The notes under the pieces are model-generated. The model worked only from the letters and a program-made list of their open reading frames with translations. It ran no database searches and was not told the DNA's origin. From NCBI GenBank assembly GCA_034667525.1, contig JAXDJO010000023.1:3334-67333 (forward strand): DNA of 64,000 nt, written 5' to 3'. This DNA comes from DATAPE01 sp034667525. GTDB taxonomy: Bacteria; Actinomycetota; CADDZG01; WHSQ01. Made by a program: the position numbers and the translations under genes. Shown piece by piece: positions 57,060 through 64,000 of this stretch; position 1 is the stretch's first letter, and each line of letters starts with the position of its first letter.

Positions 57060-57371
57060 TCACCTCCCTCCTTGAGGTGGGAGGCGAGCCGCTTCGTCGC
57101 ACTGAGCGCCACAGTGGATGCAGCACATGCCGCTCCAGACTTGAGCGCCCAGCAGCCGCCGAGGCGACGACGGACAGGCCAGGATCCTCAGCTGGTTGTT
57201 TCGGTTCGAGGCTTCGACGAGAAGGAAGTGTTTTCGTTCTTCACCCCGGGCCTCATCGAGATGACGGGCAAGATCGGATTGGAACTCGCCGCAGTGCCTG
57301 CAATGACCTTGGAGGGTTCGACTGGGCGCCGTCAGTGTCACAAGCTGACCTTGACACCCGAAGGTTTCCAC
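57060..57371 (-). CDS. Hypothetical small cysteine-rich protein
   Basis: A 103-aa ORF starting with GTG. It holds two CxxC-type pairs, CRHCGEF (about 24-30) and CCIHCGAQC (about 82-90), the usual look of a zinc ribbon, plus a middle helical charged region. Codon third positions are GC-rich as in neighbouring genes. No family is recognised, and a plus-strand frame overlaps it, so the assignment is moderate. It is coupled to the 42-aa membrane ORF downstream. Confidence 0.45.
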   Translation of the reverse strand: METFGCQGQLVTLTAPSRTLQGHCRHCGEFQSDLARHLDEARGEERKHFLLVEASNRNNQLRILACPSSPRRLLGAQVWSGMCCIHCGAQCDEAARLPPQGGR

Positions 57372-57487
57372 TCGCCATACGTGGAATGACGATTACATGA
57401 ACATGTAAGCGGGCAATGGTGGACCCCCCGCTTTGGCGTCACCTAACCGCGGGTCATCGTCTTAGGGCGAGACGCTTCCGGGGTTCC

Positions 57488-58543
57488 TCAGCGTGGATAC
57501 GTTCGCACCTGCGTGGCTTTCGTCGATGCCCACACAGGGCCCTTGGCTTCGATCTGCAACTGCGCCGCCGCGGACCGGGTGATCTCTGCTACGAGCGTCA
57601 CTTCACCTGTCAATCGCACCCTCACGCGTTCTCCTTCAAGGTTGACTTCGGCTACGTCCAACCTCCACACGTTCCGAGGGGTTCCTTCCGGTGGCGTTCT
57701 GTGGAGGGCGACGGCGGTGGGATGAATGGCCACCAACACATCTCCGGAGGGCGCACCGACAACGGCAACCGAGGCCCCACCCGTCAGTCGCACATGATCT
57801 ACGGACCCGCGACCTTCGAGGAGATTGACACCGACGAACTCGGCCACGTAAGGCGTACGCGGCTGGAGCTGTAGCTCGTTGCTGGCTCCCCGCTGGGTGA
57901 CCCGTCCCTCCTCCACCACCACTATCTGTTGGGCCAAGGCGAGGGCTTCCATCGGCTGGTGCGTAACCAGGAGCGCGGTTCCGGGGTAATCGAAGAGGGC
58001 CGTGCTCAGGGTTTGCCGCGTCTCCCTTTGATCGGTGACGTCTAGCTTCGAAGTTGGCTCATCGAGCAGCAGAAGGTCCGGCTTTGCCGCGAATGCCCGG
58101 GCCAACGCAACCTTCTGCGCTTGACCGCCGGAGAGCTCACCCGCTCGTACATCGGCGAGATCGTCGGCGTCCAGTCGTTGCAGCGTTCTACGTGCGGCCA
58201 CCATCGCGTCCGATTTCTTCATCGGGGTGGACCGAAGTCCATACGCGACGTTCTCCAGCGCCGTCATCTTCCCGAAGAGGGCAAGATCCTGGAACATCAC
58301 ACCGATCGATCGGCGCTGAGGAGCAAGCCGAAGACGTGAGGCAGGATCCTCCCAGACGGTGCCGCCGACAACGACTTTGCCGCTTTCGAGCGCGAGCAAG
58401 CCGGATAGCGCTTGCACCAGGGTTGACTTCCCTGCTCCGTTCGGGCCCACGATGGCCAGGACGTGACCCTGCTCTGCACAGATATCGATGTCGATGTGAA
58501 ACTGCTGCCTCGGCAGGGCCACGTCTGCTTCGAGAAAGCTCAT
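57488..58543 (-). CDS. modC: Molybdate ABC transporter ATP-binding protein ModC
   Basis: A 351-aa ABC ATPase. Walker A GPNGAGKST lies near residue 34, the Q-loop region is VMFQDLALFG, the signature LSGGQAQKVALARA, Walker B LLLLDEPTSKLD and the switch His LVTHQPMEAL. A C-terminal TOBE domain (about 285-345; RLDVAEVNLEGERVRVRLTGEVTLVAEIT) is typical of ModC. Its start overlaps the modB stop by 4 bp. It closes a four-gene operon. Confidence 0.92.
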   Translation of the reverse strand: MSFLEADVALPRQQFHIDIDICAEQGHVLAIVGPNGAGKSTLVQALSGLLALESGKVVVGGTVWEDPASRLRLAPQRRSIGVMFQDLALFGKMTALENVAYGLRSTPMKKSDAMVAARRTLQRLDADDLADVRAGELSGGQAQKVALARAFAAKPDLLLLDEPTSKLDVTDQRETRQTLSTALFDYPGTALLVTHQPMEALALAQQIVVVEEGRVTQRGASNELQLQPRTPYVAEFVGVNLLEGRGSVDHVRLTGGASVAVVGAPSGDVLVAIHPTAVALHRTPPEGTPRNVWRLDVAEVNLEGERVRVRLTGEVTLVAEITRSAAAQLQIEAKGPVWASTKATQVRTYPR

Positions 58544-59304
58544 CTCACTCGCAGGTTTCCGCGCAGGGAGATGAGTACCGCAAGAGCAACCGCCAGGAGC
58601 AGAAGGCTAAGGATGATTGCACCATCGAAATCGGTTTGAAGGGTTTGGTAGACGTCAAGGGGCAGCGTTTGCGTCCGGCCTTCGATGTTGCCGTTGAACG
58701 TGATGGTTGCGCCGAACTCGCCTAGGGCACGCGCCCAGCACAAGGCGGCTCCGGCGGAAATGGCGGGCCACATAGCAGGCAGTGTGATCGTCCTCAGGAT
58801 TCGCCCCCGGGTCGCTCCCAGGGTTGCGGCCGCATCCTCCAGATGATGATCGACAGACGCAAAAGCACCCTCGAGCACCACGATGAGGAAAGGTGAGGAC
58901 ACGAAGGTGGCAGCCAGGACTGCTCCTGCCGGGGTGAAGGGCAACGCGATCCCCAGACGCGCCAGCAGATTTCCAAGCAGCCCGAAACGCGCGAATGCAG
59001 TTAACAACCCGACTCCCCCAACAACCGGAGGCAGCACCATCGGGATCAGCACGAGACCGCGCACCACGCGCCGACCGGGGAAGGTCTTTCTGGCCAGGAT
59101 CCACGCCAGCGGCAGCCCGAATACAAACGAGAGTAGGAGAGAAGAGAAGGAAACGACCAGCGACAATCGAAGCGCCTCCAAAGTCGCGGGTGCGGTGAGC
59201 TCGCGCACCGCTCTGGACCACGGGGCATGTGCGATCAGGCCCGCCAGAGGCAACAGGAAGAAAGCACAAGCCAGCGCGGCGAGCACGAGAAAGACTGCAG
59301 GCAA
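58540..59304 (-). CDS. modB: Molybdate ABC transporter permease ModB
   Basis: A 254-aa permease with six helices. Family text includes FVFGLPLAWILA, VLIPMVLPPVVGGVGLLTAFARFG, and the coupling loop DAAATLGATRGRILRTITLPAMWPAISAGAALCWARALGEFGATITFNGN. The TTG at 59304, with GAGG upstream, is favoured since the first helix follows. A TTG at 59343 and further upstream starts would run into modA. The true start is not certain. Confidence 0.9.
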   Translation of the reverse strand: MPAVFLVLAALACAFFLLPLAGLIAHAPWSRAVRELTAPATLEALRLSLVVSFSSLLLSFVFGLPLAWILARKTFPGRRVVRGLVLIPMVLPPVVGGVGLLTAFARFGLLGNLLARLGIALPFTPAGAVLAATFVSSPFLIVVLEGAFASVDHHLEDAAATLGATRGRILRTITLPAMWPAISAGAALCWARALGEFGATITFNGNIEGRTQTLPLDVYQTLQTDFDGAIILSLLLLAVALAVLISLRGNLRVR

Positions 59305-59323
59305 GGTGCCCTCGCCGCGGGTA

Positions 59324-60115
59324 CTACGGAGGCCCGAAGCCAAAATCTCGCAAGATCCTCTGGCCGGTCGATGACAGAACCAGTTGCACGAACTGGCGGC
59401 CGGACACCGAACCGTTACGCAAAGCAACGATCGGGTACCGAGCGACCACGTTCTCGGCAGAGGGAACATGGACGGTAACCAATCTGGAAGCGACATCCGG
59501 GGTCAGGTCGCTCACGTACACGATGCCGGCATCTGCATCACCCAACAGCACCTTCGACACCACGCTCTTGTCGTCGATCTCGTTGGACACGATGTTCTTC
59601 TCGGCCTGCTTCCGGATCCCCAAGTTCCCCAACATCTGGCGCGCGTAATCTCCTGCCGGAACACCCGGGGCCGCCAGAACGAGCTTTACCCCCGCCCGAG
59701 CGAGATCTTGCGGGTGCCTTATTCCTGCTGGATCCGCTTTAGGCGTGATGATCAGCAGCCTGTTTGACGCGAACACTTGGGGCTTGCCGCTTGCAAGGGA
59801 GGCAGATGTAACGGTTTGCATGGGCGCTGCTCCCGCGGCAGCGAATACGTCGGCAGGCGCGCCCTGAGTGATCTGATTCGCGAGCGTGTCGGATGCGGAG
59901 AAGTTGAAGCGCACCTTGGCACCCTTGTGCTGCTTTTCGAACAAGCTTCCGAGCTTGGAGAAGCCTTGCGTGAGGGAGGACGCTGCGAAGACCGTTACGT
60001 TGCTCGGGGGCCCGCTCTTTCCGTCGCCGGACGCAGATGATCCAGATGGCGACGAGCAAGCACCGAGCACCAGGCATATTGCTATTACCAGACCTCTACG
60101 GAGGGCAGGCTTCAC
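59324..60115 (-). CDS. modA: Molybdate-binding lipoprotein ModA
   Basis: A 263-aa substrate-binding lipoprotein with lipobox LGACS near residue 20 and a Ser/Gly linker. Oxyanion-site text includes VFAASSLTQGF, NFSASDTLANQI, GAPADVFAAA and GDADAGIVYVSDL. It is fastened to the outer face and delivers molybdate or tungstate to ModBC. Its ATG overlaps the stop of the upstream regulator by 4 bp. Confidence 0.93.
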   Translation of the reverse strand: MKPALRRGLVIAICLVLGACSSPSGSSASGDGKSGPPSNVTVFAASSLTQGFSKLGSLFEKQHKGAKVRFNFSASDTLANQITQGAPADVFAAAGAAPMQTVTSASLASGKPQVFASNRLLIITPKADPAGIRHPQDLARAGVKLVLAAPGVPAGDYARQMLGNLGIRKQAEKNIVSNEIDDKSVVSKVLLGDADAGIVYVSDLTPDVASRLVTVHVPSAENVVARYPIVALRNGSVSGRQFVQLVLSSTGQRILRDFGFGPP

Positions 60116-60513
60116 TCTTCGTCCAATAGCTCGATGGCTACGTTTGTCGCTTTGACGGCTGCAGCGACTAGAACGCCCGGCTCGAGCTCGAGCTCGTCTG
60201 CCGCCTCGCGCGAGATGAGAGATACGAAGCGGTGGGTTCCCGCCTGAACCTCCACCTGGGTCATCACTTTGTCGCGCGTGACGGCTGTGACGATGCCAAC
60301 GAACCTATTTCTGGTCGACTGCGGGGACATGGTGGTGGATTCGGACGCAGGCTTGAGGCTCGATGCCAGCGCCGCCAGCTCGGCGCCGGATACCAAGCGC
60401 TGGCCGCCCGCGGTGCGGGTCGCATTAAGGCGTCCACCGTCCACCCAACGGCGCACGGTATCGGCGCTGACCCCTAGAAGGGTTGCTGCCTGGCCGATCC
60501 GATACTGGCGCAT
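60112..60513 (-). CDS. Molybdate-responsive regulator, MerR-type HTH fused to TOBE/molbindin domain
   Basis: A 133-aa protein. The N-terminal part is an excisionase/MerR-like helix-turn-helix (YRIGQAATLLGVSADTVRRWVDGGRLNATRTAGGQRLV, about 4-42). The C-terminal domain (about 66-132) is a single molbindin/TOBE unit (NRFVGIVTAVTRDKVMTQVEVQAGTHRFVSLISREAADELEL). The standard ModE has a different HTH (LysR-like) and two TOBE units. As first gene of the mod operon it probably senses molybdate and controls it. Confidence 0.88.
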   Translation of the reverse strand: MRQYRIGQAATLLGVSADTVRRWVDGGRLNATRTAGGQRLVSGAELAALASSLKPASESTTMSPQSTRNRFVGIVTAVTRDKVMTQVEVQAGTHRFVSLISREAADELELEPGVLVAAAVKATNVAIELLDEE

Positions 60514-60580
60514 GCGAGGATTCTAGCCAGAATCGCTCGCACTTCTACCCATCTGGCCGGACGAAACCTCTCGGACCGGG

Positions 60581-61243
60581 ATGTGCGAAGGGCCTGCGAA
60601 CATTGCTCCCGTGGACCAGCAGGAGGACGTTTTCGAGGCTGCCAGCGTCGAGCTGGCCGAGCGGCATCCTCAGATCGCCCGTCTGTACGAACTCACGGGG
60701 CCCTGCGTGCTGACCACTCCGCAGACCGACGACTTCACGGCGCTGGCGCGCGCCATCGTCTTCCAGCAGCTGACCGGGAAGGCTGCGAGAACGATCTGGG
60801 GGAGGGTCGTGACCGCGTTGGAGGATTCCACCACCCCGGAGTCAGTCATCGCGGTGGCAGAGGAGCAGTTGCGCACGGCGGGCCTCTCGCGCAATAAGGC
60901 CGCATCGATCAAGGATCTTGCCGCGAAGGCTCTCGATGGCTCAGTTCCCCTGATGCAGATGCAGGACATGGCCGACGAAGACATAGTCGGCCGGCTGTCG
61001 ACGGTTCGCGGGATCGGTGTGTGGACGGCGGAGATGTTCTTGATCTTTCAACTAAGAAGGCTGGATGTGTGGCCCGTTGGCGATCTCGGGGTGAGAAAGG
61101 GTTACGCGCGCGCTTTCGCGATGGATGCGCCACCCACGCCGAAGGAACTGGTTCCGCTTGGGGACGCCTTCCGGCCATTCCGGACTGTTGCTGCATGGTA
61201 TTGCTGGCGGGCAGTCGAGACGTTGACGCCGGACCAAGCCTAG
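60581..61243 (+). CDS. alkA: DNA-3-methyladenine glycosylase (AlkA-type HhH-GPD)
   Basis: A 220-aa base-excision enzyme. The HhH motif reads LSTVRGIGVWTAEMFLIFQL, and the catalytic Asp is in WPVGDLGVRKG. FTALARAIVFQQLTGKAARTIW is the usual first HhH-GPD helix pair. It lacks the N-terminal beta domain of E. coli AlkA. A GTG at 60611 (VDQQEDV) is an alternative start that removes ten residues. The stop overlaps a candidate start of the next gene. Confidence 0.9.
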   Translation: MCEGPANIAPVDQQEDVFEAASVELAERHPQIARLYELTGPCVLTTPQTDDFTALARAIVFQQLTGKAARTIWGRVVTALEDSTTPESVIAVAEEQLRTAGLSRNKAASIKDLAAKALDGSVPLMQMQDMADEDIVGRLSTVRGIGVWTAEMFLIFQLRRLDVWPVGDLGVRKGYARAFAMDAPPTPKELVPLGDAFRPFRTVAAWYCWRAVETLTPDQA

Positions 61244-61890
61244 TGAGTGGAGATCGAGCTCCGGACTCATCCCGCGCGGACGATCCACGTCCGGCCCCCG
61301 AGTTGACCGAGGGTTGGTATCTGATGAGTACTAGAGATCTGGAGCGAGAGCTTGCTCGGCGCCGCGGAGAAGGAGCGGGACCTTCCCATGCTCTGCGCCT
61401 GACCATTGCCGAGGCCCTCGCGTATCGAGATGCCGGGAATTTGCCGGACGAACATGGCCGCACGCTGAGACTTCTGCTCCTGGCCCAAGATCGCGATGAG
61501 GTCCAGAAACTGCCTCTGAAGAGGGCGCTTTACGAACCGGACTATCACGACGCGCCCACGTGGAGGAGACGAGAATCCAAGCCGGTGAACGTGGTGCCGC
61601 TTCGTGGGGAAGTGGCGCCGTCGAGTGGACCGCCTTGGTGGGAGGAGCCTCAGCTTGCCGCCCTGGAAGCCGAGTGGCATGACACCGGTTCGATCCAGGG
61701 CCTTCAGATCCCCGAGGCTTACCGAGGGTTCATCTACAAAACCATCGTGTCGCTACGGGCTGAAGGCCTGCCCATCACGGCTGCCAGCGTGGCCGGTTCC
61801 CTCGCTCGTTGGTTGCTTCCCGGAGAGGCCGCGGAGATCCGCGCTGCCTTGGAGGACGCAAACCAGCCGGCGGACGTGGCGGAGAGTTAG
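61243..61890 (+). CDS. Uncharacterised protein
   Basis: A 215-aa soluble protein with no family I can name. Notable text is ELTEGWYLMSTRDLERELARRRGEG near residues 20-45, a PPWWEEPQLAALEAEW block (about 128-143), and a C-terminal helical region (YRGFIYKTIVSLRAEGLPITAASVAGSLARWLLPGEAAEIRAAL). The GTG at 61243 overlaps the glycosylase stop, and residues before the internal ATG at 61324 look conserved in style, so the longer form is listed. An alternative start is ATG 61324. Confidence 0.6.
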   Translation: MSGDRAPDSSRADDPRPAPELTEGWYLMSTRDLERELARRRGEGAGPSHALRLTIAEALAYRDAGNLPDEHGRTLRLLLLAQDRDEVQKLPLKRALYEPDYHDAPTWRRRESKPVNVVPLRGEVAPSSGPPWWEEPQLAALEAEWHDTGSIQGLQIPEAYRGFIYKTIVSLRAEGLPITAASVAGSLARWLLPGEAAEIRAALEDANQPADVAES

Positions 61891-61942
61891 GGCCTCCGCT
61901 CCGGCAGGGCACGCGGCGATATCTAGAAAGAGAGGCCGACCG

Positions 61943-62827
61943 ATGCACAGAATCAGGAGTCAGGTTGCGGCGGAGATCGCCCTCGTCGGCATCGCGGCCG
62001 TCTGGGGCCTGACTTTCTCGCTCGTCCAGGACGCGATCGCCGTGATCCCGGTGATGACGTTTCTTGCCTACCGCTTCCTTGCTGCCGCCGTCATCGTGAC
62101 TGTGATATCTCGTCGCGATGTCCGCGCACTTTCTCGATCCGGCTGGCGCGCGGCTGTGCTGATGGGTGTCTTTCTAACGGGGGGTTACGTCTTCCAGACG
62201 TTCGGACTGCAACATACGAGTGTGTCGCATACAGGCTTCATAACGGGCCTATGGGTCGTTCTCACACCGGTGTTCGGCGCGATGTTCTTCCATCATCGCA
62301 GTGGACGCCTGGTGTGGACCGCTGCAGGGATGTCAGCAGTCGGTTTGCTTCTCCTGTCGGGTTTTGGTGGACGAGGCCGGGTCGCCGGTGACCTCCTGGT
62401 TCTCGTATGCGCGATCTCGTTCACATTTCACATCTTCGTCAGCGATCGCGCAGTCGACCGCTATCGCGTCGGCGGCTTGGTGGCCGTTGAGCTTGGTTTC
62501 TGCGGCCTCTTCTCGCTGGTGATCGCAGGGAGCCGCGGTGATCTCGAGCTGCCTCACTCAGGAGAGGTATGGGTGGCCCTGGTCGTGACTGCCGTTATCG
62601 CAAGCGCGCTCGGCTTCTTCGTCCAGGCCTACGCTCAGAAGGAGGCCTCTCCGTCGCGTACGGCCCTCATCCTGGCAAGCGAGCCCGCATTTGCGGGTCT
62701 CTTCGCCTATCTGCTGAAGGGCGAGACCCTGCGGCCCCTCGGATGGGTTGGCGCCGGCTTGATCATGGCGGCGATCGTCGCCGTCGAGCTGTTCCCCTCT
62801 GCACCGCAGCCGGCCGTGGTGCCGTAA
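61943..62827 (+). CDS. EamA/DMT-family transporter
   Basis: A 294-aa permease with ten helices in two EamA repeats. The first repeat opens AEIALVGIAAVWGLTFSLVQDAI and contains GGYVFQTFGLQHTSVSHTGFITGLWVVLTPVFGAMF. The second contains SALGFFVQAYAQKEASPSRTALILASEPAFAGLFAYLL, the conserved EP of the family. Substrates are typically amino acids, nucleobases or drugs; none is indicated. GAGAGG lies before the ATG at 61943; the frame upstream is a shadow of the preceding gene. Confidence 0.92.
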   Translation: MHRIRSQVAAEIALVGIAAVWGLTFSLVQDAIAVIPVMTFLAYRFLAAAVIVTVISRRDVRALSRSGWRAAVLMGVFLTGGYVFQTFGLQHTSVSHTGFITGLWVVLTPVFGAMFFHHRSGRLVWTAAGMSAVGLLLLSGFGGRGRVAGDLLVLVCAISFTFHIFVSDRAVDRYRVGGLVAVELGFCGLFSLVIAGSRGDLELPHSGEVWVALVVTAVIASALGFFVQAYAQKEASPSRTALILASEPAFAGLFAYLLKGETLRPLGWVGAGLIMAAIVAVELFPSAPQPAVVP

Positions 62828-62833
62828 CCGCTA

Positions 62834-62849
62834 TCGAACATACGTTCGA
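62834..62849 (+). promoter_or_regulatory. LexA-type SOS box
   Basis: TCGAAC-ATAC-GTTCGA is a perfect inverted repeat that matches the TCGAAC-N4-GTTCGA operator of mycobacterial LexA in every fixed position. It lies 17 bp before the ATG of the radical SAM gene and 6 bp after the EamA stop. Confidence 0.85.
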
Positions 62850-62866
62850 GTACACTCGACGCAGCC

Positions 62867-63856
62867 ATGACCAGCGACCGCTTGTTCGAACTCCGCCGTC
62901 GGACTTTCGACACCCCGCATTTCCACGGGATCGAATTCATCGAGGCCGAGGCCAAATCGATCATCAACCACGTTCCCGGCAGCTATCTGCCTTTTAACTG
63001 GACGATCAACCCCTACCGAGGCTGCAGTCACGCATGCACCTACTGCTTTGCTCGGTCGACCCATACCTACATGGACATGAACGCGGGTTCCGACTTCGAG
63101 AGCAAGATCGTGGTGAAGATCAATGCCCCTGAATTACTTCGTAAGGAGCTGCGCGCGAAGCGATGGAAGGGCGAACACATCGCGATGGGAACGGCCACCG
63201 ATCCGTATCAACGTGCGGAAGGGCGTTACAAGTTGATGTCGCGCATCATCTCGACTTTGACGGAATATCGAAACCCGTTCTCGATATTGACGAAGGGGAC
63301 CCTCATCCTGCGCGATCTGGATCTTCTAGTCGCCGCCTCATCGGTCACCGATGTCTCCACCGCTTTCTCGGTAGGCACCCTCGACGAGGGCGTTTGGAAC
63401 CGCAGCGAGCCCGGAACTCCTCATCCGCGAAAACGTCTTGATGCGGTTCGCAGGTTGAATGAAGCCGGCATCCCGTGCGGCGTGATGATCGCACCCGTAC
63501 TGCCGGGCATCAGTGATTCGCCGGAGCAGCTTCGCGAGGTGATCGAGGCCGCCATCGACGCCGGCGCGACCCACGTCTCACCGATCCTGCTGCATCTGCG
63601 TCCTTACGTGAAGGACGTCTACATGGACTGGCTTGGCGAGAACTACCCGGACCTCGTCGAGCGCTACGAGGCGATGTACCGCAAAGGCGCTTACGCATCG
63701 GTCGCGGCCCGCCACGAGCTGTCCGAAAAAGTGGGAGAGGTGCTCGCGTCGATCCCGGAAGGCGACCTTCCGGCGGGACGGAACCGCAGGAGGCCCACCC
63801 CGAGCCGGCCCCCGGAATCCTTCTTGCTCAAGAGAGAGCAGCTCACTCTCCTCTAG
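62867..63856 (+). CDS. Radical SAM protein, Rv2578c/SplB-like
   Basis: A 329-aa radical SAM enzyme. The cluster motif is CSHACTYC (Cys-x3-Cys-x2-Cys) near residue 53, preceded by the conserved NPYRGC. GTATDPYQRAEG, ILTKGTLILRDLDLL and GVMIAPVLPGISDSPEQL follow. The family (Rv2578c in M. tuberculosis) is related to spore photoproduct lyase, though its substrate has not been settled to my knowledge. A perfect SOS box directly upstream argues for a DNA-damage role. The C-terminus is basic (RNRRRPTPSRPP). Confidence 0.92.
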   Translation: MTSDRLFELRRRTFDTPHFHGIEFIEAEAKSIINHVPGSYLPFNWTINPYRGCSHACTYCFARSTHTYMDMNAGSDFESKIVVKINAPELLRKELRAKRWKGEHIAMGTATDPYQRAEGRYKLMSRIISTLTEYRNPFSILTKGTLILRDLDLLVAASSVTDVSTAFSVGTLDEGVWNRSEPGTPHPRKRLDAVRRLNEAGIPCGVMIAPVLPGISDSPEQLREVIEAAIDAGATHVSPILLHLRPYVKDVYMDWLGENYPDLVERYEAMYRKGAYASVAARHELSEKVGEVLASIPEGDLPAGRNRRRPTPSRPPESFLLKREQLTLL

Positions 63857-63860
63857 ATTC

Positions 63861-63900
63861 TTTGCGAGCTCCGCCACGCACAGCGTGGCTCCACGACGCC
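63861..63900 (+). repeat. Interspersed hairpin repeat, copy 2
   Basis: This copy begins TTTGCGAGCT like copy 1 (701-740) and carries a perfect 7-bp stem, GCCACGC-ACA-GCGTGGC (63873-63889). It starts 5 bp after the radical SAM stop. Substitutions in the stem relative to copy 1 keep pairing, which suggests selection for structure. Confidence 0.55.
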
Positions 63901-63941
63901 AGAATGGCCCGCGGGTCGATCGGAACAGGCATCATGGCCCG

Positions 63942-64000
63942 ATGGTTTCCCCGATAACCCTTGAGACCCGCGTTGAAGAGATCGCTCTCCGGGAGCCGTT
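63942..64000 (+). CDS. Start of a possible ORF cut by the window end
   Basis: An ATG at 63942 opens a frame that stays open for 19 codons to the last base (MVSPITLETRVEEIALREP). No ribosome site is clear and the sequence is too short to assign a family. Confidence 0.25.
   Translation, partial: MVSPITLETRVEEIALREP

Noticed and set aside
1..64000. CRISPR arrays, insertion sequences, prophage genes, RNase P RNA and tmRNA
   Set aside because: No spaced direct-repeat array, transposase, integrase or phage structural gene, and no conserved core of RNase P RNA or tmRNA was seen on either strand.

Overview
The window looks like a chromosomal segment of an actinobacterium (Actinomycetota), probably from a deep-branching or uncultured class. 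It is GC-rich with GTG and TTG starts. It carries lineage markers: a WhiB protein, the proteasome activator Bpa with its GTYL tail, an InhA-type enoyl reductase, a SenX3-RegX3-like phosphate system, paired ArsA-like ATPases, a PAC2 protein, a BldC-like regulator and an Rv2578c-like radical SAM protein behind a perfect TCGAAC-N4-GTTCGA SOS box. Against that background the SRP RNA is the long, Alu-domain type best known from Bacillus. The order tadA - SRP RNA - dnaX - ebfC - recR is also the Bacillus order. No insertion sequence, prophage or CRISPR array was seen.

Layout. 1-5.5 kb: 3' end of bpa, tRNA-Ser(GCT), tRNA-Arg(ACG), tadA, tRNA-Ser(CGA), a SnoaL-like gene, tRNA-Ser(GGA), SRP RNA, dnaX-ebfC-recR. 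5.6-19.4 kb: a membrane HD-GYP protein with an Ig-like tail, ask-asd, a PAP2 phosphatase, inhA/fabI, a GGDEF protein, a TMEM175-like channel, lon, a methyltransferase, tRNA-Pro(CGG) and a metallophosphoesterase. 19.4-25 kb: an RsbU-RsbV-like pair, then a leftward run of two ArsA-like ATPases, sdhC and an unknown gene. 25-33 kb: an exported repeat protein, nfeD, a YbdK-type ligase, then selB, a HAD hydrolase, selA and a response regulator. 33-44.5 kb: a large sensor kinase, a subtilase with about 18 GNTWT repeats, an M15 peptidase, an exported propeller-like protein, whiB, metF-like, an S30AE protein, a GT4 glycosyltransferase and a LOG protein.

44.5-53.6 kb is a phosphate island: regX3-senX3 diverges from phoU-pstSCAB, followed by a PhoU-like accessory gene and pit. 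Three candidate PHO boxes with an 11-bp period sit in its intergenic regions. 53.6-57.4 kb: small unknown genes, PAC2, an ogt-like gene, tRNA-Sec (anticodon TCA) overlapping a convergent bldC-like gene, and a DUF2127 protein. 57.5-60.5 kb is a molybdate operon (regulator, modA, modB, modC). The window ends with alkA-like, an unknown gene, an EamA transporter, the SOS-box radical SAM gene and the start of a further ORF.

How the genes fit together. selA, selB and tRNA-Sec supply selenocysteine decoding and modABC supplies molybdate, which together suggest a selenium- and molybdenum-dependent enzyme (for example a formate dehydrogenase) elsewhere. The Pst, Pit, PhoU and SenX3-RegX3 genes form one phosphate-starvation response. 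Bpa, PAC2 and Lon point to active regulated proteolysis. A degenerate hairpin repeat of about 40 bp occurs near both ends of the window.
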